Positions 50,035 to 59,139 of a stretch of DNA of 61,523 nt are shown here, piece after piece. Where the stretch lies: the NCBI GenBank assembly GCA_028289545.1, contig JANQPG010000041.1, forward strand, positions 1 through 61,523. Direction: 5' to 3'. Below the pieces are notes generated by a model that worked only from the letters and a program-made list of their open reading frames with translations, searched no databases and was not told the DNA's origin. This DNA is from Woeseiaceae bacterium. Lineage in GTDB: Bacteria; Pseudomonadota; Gammaproteobacteria; Steroidobacterales; Woeseiaceae. The first letter of the stretch is position 1. Every line of letters begins with the position of its first letter. A program made the translations under genes and the position numbers.

Positions 50035-51423
50035 ATGCAGCAAGTAATGTCCCGACTACGGCAGTCGGCATCGGTCAAAATCCTGACGATCGGCTTTCTG
50101 ATCCTGGTGCTGTTGATCCCGCTCGGCATGGTTCGCGACACCATCAACGATCGCAGCAACGTCCATCTGACGGCCAAGATGGACATCCAGCGCACCTGGG
50201 GACAGTCGCAGCTCATTGCGGGTCCGGCGCTGATCCTGCCCTACGATCTCGTGCGCATAAACGAGCGGGGCGAACGTCGGGTCGATCGCCGCGAACTCTA
50301 CATATTGCCGAAGACGCTCGACATAGACGCCGCCGCCGAATCGGAAATCCGCTACCGGGGGATACACAAGGTGCCCGTGTATTCCGCGCGAGTTGCGCTC
50401 AAAGCCCGTTTCGACGGTGTCGATCCCGAAAAACTCGGGATCGGCGGCTACAACATCCACTGGTCGGAAGCTGCGATTGCCCTCGGCATCAGCGACGGCC
50501 GCGCGATTACGGTCACGCCGACCGCAAACGTCAACGGCCAGTCGACGAGTTTTGTGCCCGGCGGGCAGCGTATCGACGCCTTGCCGCCACAGATCGAGGC
50601 GCCACTCAGAGGCGTCGTGGACCTGGCGCGTGCCGATGAGCTGTCCTTCGACACGGTGCTGGAAATCAAAGGCAGCGAGTCGCTCTACTTTCTGCCGCTC
50701 GGCGACTCCACGCGCGCCAGCCTGACATCGGGCTGGCCCACACCCAGCTTCGCCGGCAGCTACCTGCCAGAGACGCGAGAGGTCAGCGAAGCAGGTTTTA
50801 CGGCGGACTGGAAAGTGTCGAGCATTGGCCGCTCCCTGCCCTCGCACTGGACCGAAGGCTCGCGCGCTGCCGACTCAGCGCGCAGCGATGCGTTCGGCGT
50901 CGAGCTGTACATGCCGATCAGTGTGTATCGGCTGACCCTGAGATCCGTCAAGTACGGCATTCTGTTCATCGTGCTGACGTTCGTCAGCTACTTCATCTTT
51001 GAGGTGATCGCGGGCCTCAGGCTGCATCCGCTGCAGTACCTGATGGTCGGCATGGCAAACGTCATCTTTTTCCTGCTGCTGATAGCGCTCGCCGAACACA
51101 CGGGTTTCGGCTGGTCCTATCTATTGAGCGCCCTTGCAGCAAGCGGGCTGATCGTGGGCTATAGCCGCGCGGTCCTCGGCACCCGCCGGCGCACGCTGAT
51201 CATCGGCAGCGTGGCCTTTGCGCTGTACGCGTTCCTGTACATGACCCTCAAAGCCGAAACCTATGCCCTGCTCGCGGGTTCCGTTGGGCTGTGGGTCGTG
51301 CTGGCCGCCATCATGTATCTGACCCGCAGGATCGACTGGTACGAGCGATCGGCCAGGCCGGAAAAAGATCGTCCAGACGCGCCGATCGAGGACGCGGCCG
51401 CGCAGACCCCTTCAAGCAACTAG
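50035..51423 (+). CDS. creD: Inner membrane protein CreD
   Basis: A 462-residue CreD/Cet family protein. It has an N-terminal membrane segment (residues 15-33), a long periplasmic domain containing WGQSQLIAGPALILPY and YFLPLGDSTRA, and five or six C-terminal helices with FEVIAGLRLHPLQYLMVG. In E. coli creD is regulated by CreBC and confers colicin tolerance. No creB or creC gene is near. A lipoprotein gene follows after 26 bases, probably in the same operon. Confidence 0.9.
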   Translation: MQQVMSRLRQSASVKILTIGFLILVLLIPLGMVRDTINDRSNVHLTAKMDIQRTWGQSQLIAGPALILPYDLVRINERGERRVDRRELYILPKTLDIDAAAESEIRYRGIHKVPVYSARVALKARFDGVDPEKLGIGGYNIHWSEAAIALGISDGRAITVTPTANVNGQSTSFVPGGQRIDALPPQIEAPLRGVVDLARADELSFDTVLEIKGSESLYFLPLGDSTRASLTSGWPTPSFAGSYLPETREVSEAGFTADWKVSSIGRSLPSHWTEGSRAADSARSDAFGVELYMPISVYRLTLRSVKYGILFIVLTFVSYFIFEVIAGLRLHPLQYLMVGMANVIFFLLLIALAEHTGFGWSYLLSALAASGLIVGYSRAVLGTRRRTLIIGSVAFALYAFLYMTLKAETYALLAGSVGLWVVLAAIMYLTRRIDWYERSARPEKDRPDAPIEDAAAQTPSSN

Positions 51424-51449
51424 AACAACACATTACGAGGAGTCCCTGT

Positions 51450-52172
51450 ATGAACGGACGAGCATTTTTGTTGAAGATACTTGCAGCGACGCTGCTCGGC
51501 CTGTCCGGCTGCGCGTCTTACACGACACCCGGAGGCCCCGTCGACCTGACCGGCATCCAGTCGGCCGACATCCGCGAACTGATGTCACGCAAAGCCGCCG
51601 CCACGTTCCCGGCGTCCGTTTCGTTCGCTCGGGTACAGTCTCCGGGATACGAATCGCGTACGGCCGAAACCTACGGTGGCGGCGAATACGTTGTCGTCAC
51701 CAACCGGGAGCTGATGTCCGACGTCAATATCGACGACATGACACGCTGGCCCGGCGTTCGCGGTGTTGCACCTATGAGCCGTTTGCTCATACCGGCCCGC
51801 CTCAACAGCATCGACGAGCTGCGCAACGCCAGCGCAAATCTCAGAGCCGACGTGCTTATCGTGTTTACCCTGGATACGTCGTATCGCGTAGACGGCAAGT
51901 CGTTTGGCCCCCTGAGCGTCATCTCGCTTGGCCTCATGCGCGACCGCGAAACAGCGGTCACGACAACCGCGTCCGCCGTGTTCGTCGACGTCCGAACCGG
52001 CTTCGTTTATGGCGTTGCGGAAGCATCGGCCAGCGAAAGGCAGGTCACCAGTGCCTGGACCAGCGCCGACGCCGCCGACCAGGGGCGCTTGAAAACGGAA
52101 CGTGAGGCATTTGCGGGCCTGCTGCGAGAGCTGGAACGAACGTGGACAGACATTGTTGCGGAACACACGTGA
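51450..52172 (+). CDS. Putative lipoprotein downstream of creD
   Basis: A 240-residue protein with a lipoprotein signal. The lipobox LSGC puts Cys near residue 21 after a hydrophobic stretch. It resembles no family that I can name. The C-terminal half alternates short beta-like strands (ADVLIVFTLDTSYRV, VFVDVRTGFVYGVAEA), a pattern seen in lipoproteins that assemble at the envelope. The ATG at 51450 has GAGGAG eight bases upstream. A start 159 bases upstream overlaps creD and was rejected. Confidence 0.78.
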   Translation: MNGRAFLLKILAATLLGLSGCASYTTPGGPVDLTGIQSADIRELMSRKAAATFPASVSFARVQSPGYESRTAETYGGGEYVVVTNRELMSDVNIDDMTRWPGVRGVAPMSRLLIPARLNSIDELRNASANLRADVLIVFTLDTSYRVDGKSFGPLSVISLGLMRDRETAVTTTASAVFVDVRTGFVYGVAEASASERQVTSAWTSADAADQGRLKTEREAFAGLLRELERTWTDIVAEHT

Positions 52173-52213
52173 GGAACGACGCAACGGTAGCGTTCGTGGG
52201 TTCGACTGGAGCG

Positions 52214-52756
52214 CTAGCCCTCCAGCGGCGCGTACACCACCATCTCGATCTCCACAATCCCGCGCGGGCTGAACAGCCCGCTTGTACCAACGGCCGTCCA
52301 CGCGGGATGCGGCTCCACGGCGTATTTGGCTTTGGTCTCGGCGATCACCAGCGCTTGTTCAGCGATATCGAGCGTCGTGCTGTTCCCGTCAAGTACATGG
52401 AAGGTATTAATCTTCACCATGCCCTCGAGGCTTGCGTCGGCGGTCGACAAGTACCTCTCGATGCCTTCGAACGCGCTTTCGGTGTACTCGCGAAAGCGCT
52501 CTTTCGAGATCGGGAGGTTGTCGTCGCGGCTGGCCCCGATAACGATGCCCGAGATGTAGACAAAATCACCCGCCCGGATGGCGTGAGAATACTGCCAGGG
52601 GCTGTCATAACCGGTACGCTCTTTCGGCACGTCTTCGGTAAACGTAACCGAACGGCCTCCGCTCTCGATAACCTCTCCGGCGGCGCTCTGGGCCTCCTGG
52701 CCGGCTGCTGCGGTCGTTAACATGACGGCGACGACTGTGGCGACAGATTTGTACAT
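52214..52756 (-). CDS. Exported Rid (YjgF/YER057c) family protein
   Basis: A 180-residue Rid-fold protein with a signal peptide (residues 1-20, ending TAAAGQ). The domain is recognised by GDFVYISGIV, MVKINTFHVLD and the C-terminal GIVEIEMVVYA. The Arg needed for imine deamination in RidA normally follows HPA in this motif, but here the sequence is HPAWTAV with Trp. It is probably not a classical RidA. The ATG at 52756 follows GAGGAGAA. Confidence 0.82.
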   Translation of the reverse strand: MYKSVATVVAVMLTTAAAGQEAQSAAGEVIESGGRSVTFTEDVPKERTGYDSPWQYSHAIRAGDFVYISGIVIGASRDDNLPISKERFREYTESAFEGIERYLSTADASLEGMVKINTFHVLDGNSTTLDIAEQALVIAETKAKYAVEPHPAWTAVGTSGLFSPRGIVEIEMVVYAPLEG

Positions 52757-52890
52757 GATGTTCTCCTCGCGAGATGTGCGTGTCCCTGCGGATAAGGGCG
52801 GGAAATGTAGCATGGACAACAGTGAACTTTGCTACGCCACTCTGGCCTGATAACTGCAAGCACATCGATCACCGGCTCACGGAGCAGCCT

Positions 52891-53334
52891 ATGCCTATCG
52901 AGTTCGCCCGAATGGCCAGCCTTGCCGTTGCTCTCACGGCTATCAGCGGCTGCGAGTCCGGTCCTTCCGATTTCTTCCGGCATATGGATGCAAACGGCGA
53001 CCAGCACGTCGACTTGCAGGAATGGATGGCCTACTACGGGCCACACTCGCACAGCTGGCAGCGGTGCAGCGGCAAAGACTTCGAGCCGGCCGATTGTGAC
53101 GGCGATCAGACCTTGTCGTGGAGCGAATACCGCTCCGCTCGATTCGACGGCCTGTACTGCGGAGATCCGGCTCCGTTTTCGAAACGGATCTACCGAAAAC
53201 CCGTATTGCAGTCGGACGGGCAAACGTATGTTTTGCTCAGTCCCTGCAAGCGGCCCACCGTAAACGCTCGGGCGGCGACCGACGCAATAGCGTCGTCGTC
53301 GGGGTCGTCTCCAGCCTGCGAGCCGGAGCCTTGA
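52891..53334 (+). CDS. EF-hand-containing putative lipoprotein
   Basis: A 147-residue protein with a short hydrophobic signal ending at ISGC (a lipobox), then two EF-hand-like loops. The first loop is DANGDQHVDLQEW and the second is DCDGDQTLSWSEY, each with Asp/Asn ligands and a terminal Glu. Four further Cys residues could form disulfides. Ca2+ binding in the periplasm is likely. The ATG at 52891 has GGAG six bases upstream. No known named family was recognised. Confidence 0.78.
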   Translation: MPIEFARMASLAVALTAISGCESGPSDFFRHMDANGDQHVDLQEWMAYYGPHSHSWQRCSGKDFEPADCDGDQTLSWSEYRSARFDGLYCGDPAPFSKRIYRKPVLQSDGQTYVLLSPCKRPTVNARAATDAIASSSGSSPACEPEP

Positions 53335-53468
53335 CGGCTTTGGTGTCGCTCGAAAACAACGGCATTCGCAGCGCGGAACCCGACTCGCTAGAATAATGGC
53401 TTGCGACCCGCGTCGCTAACCGGCGCGCGCGGCGAAGCATCCACGGCCCTGTTGTCTTCGAGCGATTC

Positions 53469-53942
53469 ATGAGTCCTGCAAAAAAAACCAAGTACGACAA
53501 ACTACTCGCGCTGAACAAGAAGATCGGCGAAAATTTTTCGGCAATCGATCATCCCGGCATGCAGTATCTGGCGACACTCTTCGGCAGAGCCGGGGAAGAC
53601 GACTTCGACGAGATCAAAAAGAAAGAACCGTCGGTGACGCGCTCGGAGATTGCCGCCGGTATGGAGCAAGGCATCAGGGATCTCGCGATGATGCTGCCGG
53701 CTCAGGACGTGGAGATTCGATCGGCCGCATTGTCCGCGTTTCGCGACGCACTGTCGTCCGAATACCCGGAGTTCATCGAGCGGGACAAACAACGCCTTGC
53801 CAAGGTCCTCGACCGTGGACACATCCGGAGCGAGAACGAGTACTACCTGCTGCAGTCCCGGCTGGACGAGATTGAGGGAGACCCGCAGCATGAAGAGGAA
53901 ACCCAAAGACTCTGGGAGATCATGGACAACTATTCCGGTTGA
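53469..53942 (+). CDS. Hypothetical protein, charged and helical
   Basis: A 157-residue cytoplasmic-looking protein with no signal, no membrane segment and no motif I recognise. It is rich in Lys, Glu and Asp and likely all-helical (for example DFDEIKKKEPSVTR and YYLLQSRLDEIEGDP). Codon use looks native. It stands alone between an EF-hand lipoprotein and a decayed glyoxalase gene, so context gives no function. Confidence 0.65.
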   Translation: MSPAKKTKYDKLLALNKKIGENFSAIDHPGMQYLATLFGRAGEDDFDEIKKKEPSVTRSEIAAGMEQGIRDLAMMLPAQDVEIRSAALSAFRDALSSEYPEFIERDKQRLAKVLDRGHIRSENEYYLLQSRLDEIEGDPQHEEETQRLWEIMDNYSG

Positions 53943-54025
53943 ATCCAAAACGGATTGGCTCTGCAACACAAGGCGTCATTGAATGCTGACCAGACACAGA
54001 CTGACTCGACTGTGCGAGGCGCGCC

Positions 54026-54229
54026 GCCACCTCCCAGGAGGCGCTTTTCGAAGAAGGGATACCGATTAACGCCTTCGAGGTGGATGACGTTCAGTCCGAG
54101 TTTCTGAAACTCTCCGAACGCGGCGTGGTGTTTTCGACAGAGCCGACGACCGCCGGCGACGTAACGCTGACCGTGTTTGCGGATACGTGCGGTAACCTGA
54201 TCCAGATCTATCAGCCCGCATCTGAATGA
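54026..54229 (+). pseudogene. Remnant of a VOC (glyoxalase-type) gene
   Basis: Reading in the frame that stops at 54227-54229, the segment encodes ALFEEGIPINAFEVDDVQ and then GVVFSTEP, followed by TCGNLIQIYQ. This is the C-terminal half of a vicinal oxygen chelate protein. A stop at 54002-54004 and no N-terminal half or start codon show it is truncated. Only about 65 codons remain, with no domain pair capable of activity. Confidence 0.75.
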
Positions 54230-54259
54230 CGACGAAATACAACCCACTGACAGCCACGG

Positions 54260-54724
54260 CTAAGATTCCGTCCATCCGGCCGTCGATATAGCCGTCTCGA
54301 ATTTAACGCGACTGTAAACAACGTTGGTTTCGACGCGCTTGATGGCGGGCTCGCAAAGCAAATGCTCATCGAGCCAGGTCTCGTAGTCTTCCATCTTTCT
54401 GAGGTGGGCCACCAGAATGAAGTCGGATTGCCCGGTGACGATGTAGCACTGAGCGATTTCAGGGATGTCTGTAAACTTCGTTTTGAAGCGTCGGTACGTC
54501 GCCGTGTTCTCCTTGTCCAGAGCCACCGAGACGATCAGCGTAACGCCAATCTGCGATGGATCAACAATGGCGCGCTCGGCGATGATGACACCCGATCTCC
54601 TGAGGTTGACCAGCCTGCGCCGGACAGCGCTAGCGGACAGGCCCACCTTTTCGGCGATGGTCTCGTAACCGAGCGAACAGTCTTCCTGGACTATCTGCAA
54701 GATGGCTTGATCAAAATGGTCCAC
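54260..54724 (-). CDS. Lrp/AsnC family transcriptional regulator
   Basis: A 154-residue feast/famine regulator. An N-terminal winged HTH (ETIAEKVGLSASAVRRRLVNLRRSGVI) is followed by the RAM ligand-binding domain (VTGQSDFILVAHLRKMEDYETWL). The GTG start is at 54724. It is divergent from the tandem serine hydrolase gene across 125 AT-rich bases, making that gene a likely target. The effector is unknown. Confidence 0.92.
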   Translation of the reverse strand: MDHFDQAILQIVQEDCSLGYETIAEKVGLSASAVRRRLVNLRRSGVIIAERAIVDPSQIGVTLIVSVALDKENTATYRRFKTKFTDIPEIAQCYIVTGQSDFILVAHLRKMEDYETWLDEHLLCEPAIKRVETNVVYSRVKFETAISTAGWTES

Positions 54725-54849
54725 TTGTAGGCCCTTTTCCGTCGATTTGAGAAAAATTCTAGCAAAATCCGCAGTTCTATCGACGTTTTCTGCCTTCTAT
54801 ATTCATTTCGCTCCGCTACACTCCGCCCGTCATCCGATCGGAGCCACAC

Positions 54850-57276
54850 ATGCGGTTCTTCTGTCTCTACGTTTTCCTCCTCGGCGCTGGTGCTGTCCAT
54901 GCGGTCGAATACCGAGAACTCGAAGCCTATCTTCACGACCACATCATCGAGAGCAATGCACCGTCTGGCGTGGCCGCCGTAGCAATCGATGGCGAGATCG
55001 TCTGGTCCTTTGCATCTGGCTACGCGCACGTTTCCCAACGTCGACTCGCCACGATCGACACCGCCTATTCCATCGCTTCGGTGACAAAACCGATCACGGC
55101 AGCGGCGATCCTGCGATTGGTTGATCAAGGCAAGATCGATCTGGACGCGCCGGCCAATCGCTATCTACCCACGCCGCTGCAATCGAGTTTTGGCGACGGC
55201 GACGATGTCACTGTGCGCATGTTGCTGAACCACACCGGCGGTCTTCCACGCCACTACAAGTTCTACTACGCTGACCGGGAGAAGCCGCTGCCCGAAACCG
55301 AGTTCGTCCGGCGATACGGTCGCGCGATGCTCCCTCCGGGTCAGGCATTCGAATACTCAAATATCGGCTATGGACTGCTCGAGCTCATCATCGAGCACGT
55401 TTCCAAACAGGCGTACCCATCGTTCTTGCGGGAGCAAATCTTCTCTCCGGCCGAAATGACTGCCGCATTTGTCCCCCCGGAGCAAAGGGCAAGAGGACCG
55501 GTTGCCGAGCGCTATCGATACTTCGATGAGCCTGTGCCGTTCTACGATTTTGATCATCGCGGGGCGTCAGCCGTATTCGCCACGGCAACGGACCTCCTGC
55601 GTTTCGCCAATGCACTCGTTTCAACGGACGACGCCGATGGCATCATTTCTTCGACCAGTTCGTCACAGATGTGGCCACCCTCGGAGAACGAGGATAGCTA
55701 CGGCCTTGGCTTTTCGGTTTGGAACAAGGACGGTGAAACCATCGTTCATCACAGCGGCGGAATGCCCGGGGTGTCCGCACGCCTGATGTTTGTGCCGCGT
55801 ACCGGAGTTGCTGTTGTCTTTCTGATGAACGGGAGCGGCGATTCGTGGCTCCCGACAGTCCGCTTGTTGCGAGAGTTCCAGCCCGAACTCTTCGCGGCTG
55901 ACGACTCGGGACCTATGGGACCCCTGGAGGGGCTTTGGCTGGGAGAAGTCGAGCTCGAAGACAACAAGCCGCTTGCGCTGGCAATGGAGTTTACGGAGGA
56001 CGGAAGACTCAAGAGTGGAGAGCTGCAAGGAAAATCTCTTTCCTCCGCACGGGTGCGGAGTCAGTCTAATGGCTTGTTCAGTCTCATGCTGCGCGGCTCC
56101 AGCCTGGACGCCGGCGAGACTGCGGATTACACACACGGACTGAAGTTCACGCTGGCCCCTGACGGGGACGTTCTCAGGGGCTACCTCACGGCGCAGGAAC
56201 GCCCCACGCGCAAGCGCATCGGAAATGCGGTGTCTTATCCGTTGGCGCTACAACGTGTCGACAAACTGCCCGCTGGCGTTCCAGATCTGCTAGAGCAGTT
56301 CTCAGTACCCAGCGTTCAGGTCAGCGTGATACGCAATCGAGAAATTCAGTGGACACGCACTGTCGGCCGCCGCAACGCTCATCATTGGGCGGACAACGGC
56401 ACGCTCTACAACGCGGCCTCGCTGACCAAGCTGGTTACCGCGGAGCTGTTCATGCAGTTGATGAACGAAGGCAAGGCAGACCTCGACGAATCGATGTCCA
56501 AGTTCTGGATAGACCCGGACCTGCAAAGCGATCCGCGTCACCGTGACTTGACACCTCGCTTGGCGTTTACACACACGACAGGCTTCAAAAACTGGCGTCG
56601 CCCACCCTACTCGGACGGCGTCTTGCGCTTTTTTCATGGGCCGGGGGAGCAGTACGGATACTCGGGCGAGGGATTCGAATACGTCAGACGGTTCCTGGAG
56701 AGCAAGCTCGGCACAGCCTTCGAATCGCTGGCCGATGAGTATGTTTTCCAGCCTGCTGGTATGGAGAACTCGTCGTTCGTTGAAAGGCCGTGGTTCACCG
56801 ATCGCCTCGCCGCACCTTTCTATGCTGACGGCCGCTTCCGGGCACCGTTCGTGTATCGCGAACCCAACGCTGCCGGCGATCTGCGGACTACCAGCGCGGA
56901 TTTTGCCCGTTTTATGCTGTTCGCAATGGAGGCGGGTGCTTTGCGCCCGGAGCTTGCCAACGAGCGCTTTCGTATCGCCCGGAACCGGGCGGAAGCCATC
57001 TGCTCGGGCAAACCGCTGGCGAGCGAGCTTTGCCCCAGCACGGCTGGGCACGGTATCGCCTGGAACGTCTACGAGTTTCAGAACGAACGTGTCCTGTTCC
57101 ATACCGGTGGCAATGATGGACTACGGAGCCTCGCTTTCTACGTCCCGGAGCGGGAGTTTGGAATGACGCTATTCGCTAATGGCCAGAACGGCTTTCATGT
57201 AATCTATTCAATCGTGGAGGCGTTCTACGATAACGCTGCATGGATCGCGATGATGCGGCCGGAGCCCACTAGTTAG
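54850..57276 (+). CDS. Tandem beta-lactamase-fold serine hydrolase
   Basis: An 808-residue exported protein (signal about residues 1-18) with two complete class C beta-lactamase-like domains. Domain 1 has Ser77-Lys80 (SVTK), YSN at 169-171 and HHSGG at 300-304. Domain 2 has Ser524-Lys527 (SLTK), a YSGEG variant of YxN and HTGG near residue 751. A beta-rich linker joins them (about 350-470). Single-domain relatives are esterases, peptidases or penicillin-binding proteins. Two domains in one chain are unusual. It is divergent from the Lrp gene. Confidence 0.88.
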   Translation: MRFFCLYVFLLGAGAVHAVEYRELEAYLHDHIIESNAPSGVAAVAIDGEIVWSFASGYAHVSQRRLATIDTAYSIASVTKPITAAAILRLVDQGKIDLDAPANRYLPTPLQSSFGDGDDVTVRMLLNHTGGLPRHYKFYYADREKPLPETEFVRRYGRAMLPPGQAFEYSNIGYGLLELIIEHVSKQAYPSFLREQIFSPAEMTAAFVPPEQRARGPVAERYRYFDEPVPFYDFDHRGASAVFATATDLLRFANALVSTDDADGIISSTSSSQMWPPSENEDSYGLGFSVWNKDGETIVHHSGGMPGVSARLMFVPRTGVAVVFLMNGSGDSWLPTVRLLREFQPELFAADDSGPMGPLEGLWLGEVELEDNKPLALAMEFTEDGRLKSGELQGKSLSSARVRSQSNGLFSLMLRGSSLDAGETADYTHGLKFTLAPDGDVLRGYLTAQERPTRKRIGNAVSYPLALQRVDKLPAGVPDLLEQFSVPSVQVSVIRNREIQWTRTVGRRNAHHWADNGTLYNAASLTKLVTAELFMQLMNEGKADLDESMSKFWIDPDLQSDPRHRDLTPRLAFTHTTGFKNWRRPPYSDGVLRFFHGPGEQYGYSGEGFEYVRRFLESKLGTAFESLADEYVFQPAGMENSSFVERPWFTDRLAAPFYADGRFRAPFVYREPNAAGDLRTTSADFARFMLFAMEAGALRPELANERFRIARNRAEAICSGKPLASELCPSTAGHGIAWNVYEFQNERVLFHTGGNDGLRSLAFYVPEREFGMTLFANGQNGFHVIYSIVEAFYDNAAWIAMMRPEPTS

Positions 57277-57309
57277 TCACCACCAAGAGCACTCATCGGA
57301 GTAGCCACC

Positions 57310-57660
57310 ATGACAAAACACCGGGTCTATTCAATGAGCTTCGCCAGCGTTTATCCGCTGTATGTGAACAAGGCTGAGAAAAAAGGCCGTACCCGAGCGG
57401 AGGTCGACGAGATCATTTGCTGGCTGACAGGCCACAGCCGGAAGTCCCTGGAGACGCTGCTGGACAGTAAAACGGACATGGAAAGCTTCATTTCCGACGC
57501 GCCAGAGCTAAATCCTGCCCGCACGTTGATCAAGGGTGTAGTCTGCGGTGTCCGCGTTGAAGACGTCGAAGAGCCGATCATGCGGGAGCTTCGCTATCTG
57601 GACAAACTGATCGATGAACTCGCCAGGGGTAAGGCGATGGACAAGATATTGCGGTCGTAA
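57310..57660 (+). CDS. DUF2200 family protein
   Basis: A 116-residue protein matching DUF2200: it starts [27 protein letters not shown] and contains [13 protein letters not shown]. Function is unknown, and many members are small cytoplasmic proteins of this length. It lies 33 bases after the tandem serine hydrolase on the same strand. Confidence 0.85.
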   Translation: MTKHRVYSMSFASVYPLYVNKAEKKGRTRAEVDEIICWLTGHSRKSLETLLDSKTDMESFISDAPELNPARTLIKGVVCGVRVEDVEEPIMRELRYLDKLIDELARGKAMDKILRS

Positions 57661-57678
57661 TCCCTCCCACGGCATTCG

Positions 57679-58896
57679 ATGAATAACAGGATTTGGCGCC
57701 GCTCATGGTTCAGCTACTTGCTGTTGCTTCTATTGCTTCAGGCCTGCTCGCCTGCTCCCCGAGTCACTGAAGACCTCACGATTACTAACGTGACCGTGTA
57801 TCCGGGACCGGGAGAACCGCCGATCGAGGCGGCAAACCTGTCGATTCGCAACGGCAGAATCAGCGCGATTTACCCAGGCGCGCCGCGCGACAGCAGGGAG
57901 ACCCTCGACGCCGGCGGCCGGGCTGCCTCCGCCGGCCTGTGGAACAGCCACGTTCACTTTACGGACCCGCGAATCGCGGACTCGAGCGAACAGATGCTCG
58001 CGGACATGTTCTTAAGGTACGGTTTCACGACGGTCATCGATACAGGATCGGAGTTGGCAAGCACGCTGGCGCTCAGGGAAAGGATCGACAAGGGTGAATT
58101 GCGGGGACCGAAGATCCTCACGGCCAGCGGGAGTTTTGTGTTTACGGACGGTACACCCTCGTATTTACCGAACTTGAGGCTCCCTGAAGTCGCCCGACCG
58201 GAGCAGGCTGCCCCCATGGTGGCCGCGGTGCTGGACGCTGGCGCGGACGGTATCAAAATCTTCTCGGGGTCGTTTCAGGGGCCGGGCAACACGATTCACT
58301 TGCCGCCGAACGTCGTTCAAGCCATCGCCGATGCTGCGCACGCCCGGGGATCCTTCGTGTTCTCGCACCCTACGGACAGGACGGGCTTCGTCATTGCCGT
58401 CGAAAACGGCGTCGACGTCCTGGCGCACACTGCACCGCAGGCCGGGCCGCTCGGCTCCGACGTGATCGCGACAATGAGGGCGAACGGCGTTGCACTGGTC
58501 CCGACGCTTAAGCTCTGGCGATTCGAACTGGAACGCGCCGGCGCACCACGGCAAGCGACTCAGGCGTTTCAGAATCTCGGCGTGGGTCAGCTGGCGGAGT
58601 ATTTTGACGCCGGTGGAGAGATCATCTTCGGTACCGACGTCGGCTACATGAACGAGTTCGATCCCACGGAGGAGTATCGACTCATGCACAAAGCCGGCAT
58701 GTCGTTCGATGACATACTTGCGTCCCTGACGACAGCGCCATCCGGGCGATTCGCTGATGAGAGCGCTCGTCTGGCCGCTGGCGCACAAGCCGACATCGTA
58801 ATCTACGACGACCCCCCCGCCTCCGACATCACGGCGTTTTCTCGCGTGCTGTACACGATAAAAGACGGCGTGGTGGTGTATCGGCGCGCTGAATAA
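57679..58896 (+). CDS. Amidohydrolase-family putative lipoprotein
   Basis: A 405-residue metal-dependent hydrolase with a lipoprotein signal whose lipobox ends at LLQAC (Cys about residue 23). Metal ligands of the amidohydrolase barrel appear as HVH in NSHVHF, Lys in GIKIFSG, His in FSHPTD and LAHTAP, and Asp in GTDVGYM. These resemble the imidazolonepropionase-like and prolidase-like branch. The substrate cannot be told from sequence. It probably shares the transcript with DUF2200. Confidence 0.85.
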   Translation: MNNRIWRRSWFSYLLLLLLLQACSPAPRVTEDLTITNVTVYPGPGEPPIEAANLSIRNGRISAIYPGAPRDSRETLDAGGRAASAGLWNSHVHFTDPRIADSSEQMLADMFLRYGFTTVIDTGSELASTLALRERIDKGELRGPKILTASGSFVFTDGTPSYLPNLRLPEVARPEQAAPMVAAVLDAGADGIKIFSGSFQGPGNTIHLPPNVVQAIADAAHARGSFVFSHPTDRTGFVIAVENGVDVLAHTAPQAGPLGSDVIATMRANGVALVPTLKLWRFELERAGAPRQATQAFQNLGVGQLAEYFDAGGEIIFGTDVGYMNEFDPTEEYRLMHKAGMSFDDILASLTTAPSGRFADESARLAAGAQADIVIYDDPPASDITAFSRVLYTIKDGVVVYRRAE

Positions 58897-58914
58897 GGGC
58901 CGCGTACCGCGTCG

Positions 58915-59139
58915 TCAGAGGTTGCCGTTTCTCTGGTCCTCTTCGACTTGCCGTTTGTTTCTCTGGTAGCTGTCGTAGCTCTCGTTTGCCCGCTCCATGC
59001 AGCGATCGTAATCGGACAGCGGGCCGCTGCGGCATTCATGCCGCTGGCGTTCCTGGGCCGCTTCGTACAGCTCCCGCGACGTGCATGCGCACAGCGATAC
59101 GACAATCAATAGTGCAATGAGCACACGCTGCATGCCCAT
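58915..59139 (-). CDS. Small lipoprotein, Cys-containing
   Basis: A 74-residue protein with a lipobox near VSLCAC and a hydrophilic, highly charged tail. Two further Cys residues lie in HECRSGPLSDYDRCM. Small lipoproteins of this plan occur in many gammaproteobacteria without assigned function. Its ATG immediately follows the stop codon of the upstream gene with no gap, and an internal ATG at 59133 is an alternative start. It is likely translated together with that gene. Confidence 0.72.
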   Translation of the reverse strand: MGMQRVLIALLIVVSLCACTSRELYEAAQERQRHECRSGPLSDYDRCMERANESYDSYQRNKRQVEEDQRNGNL

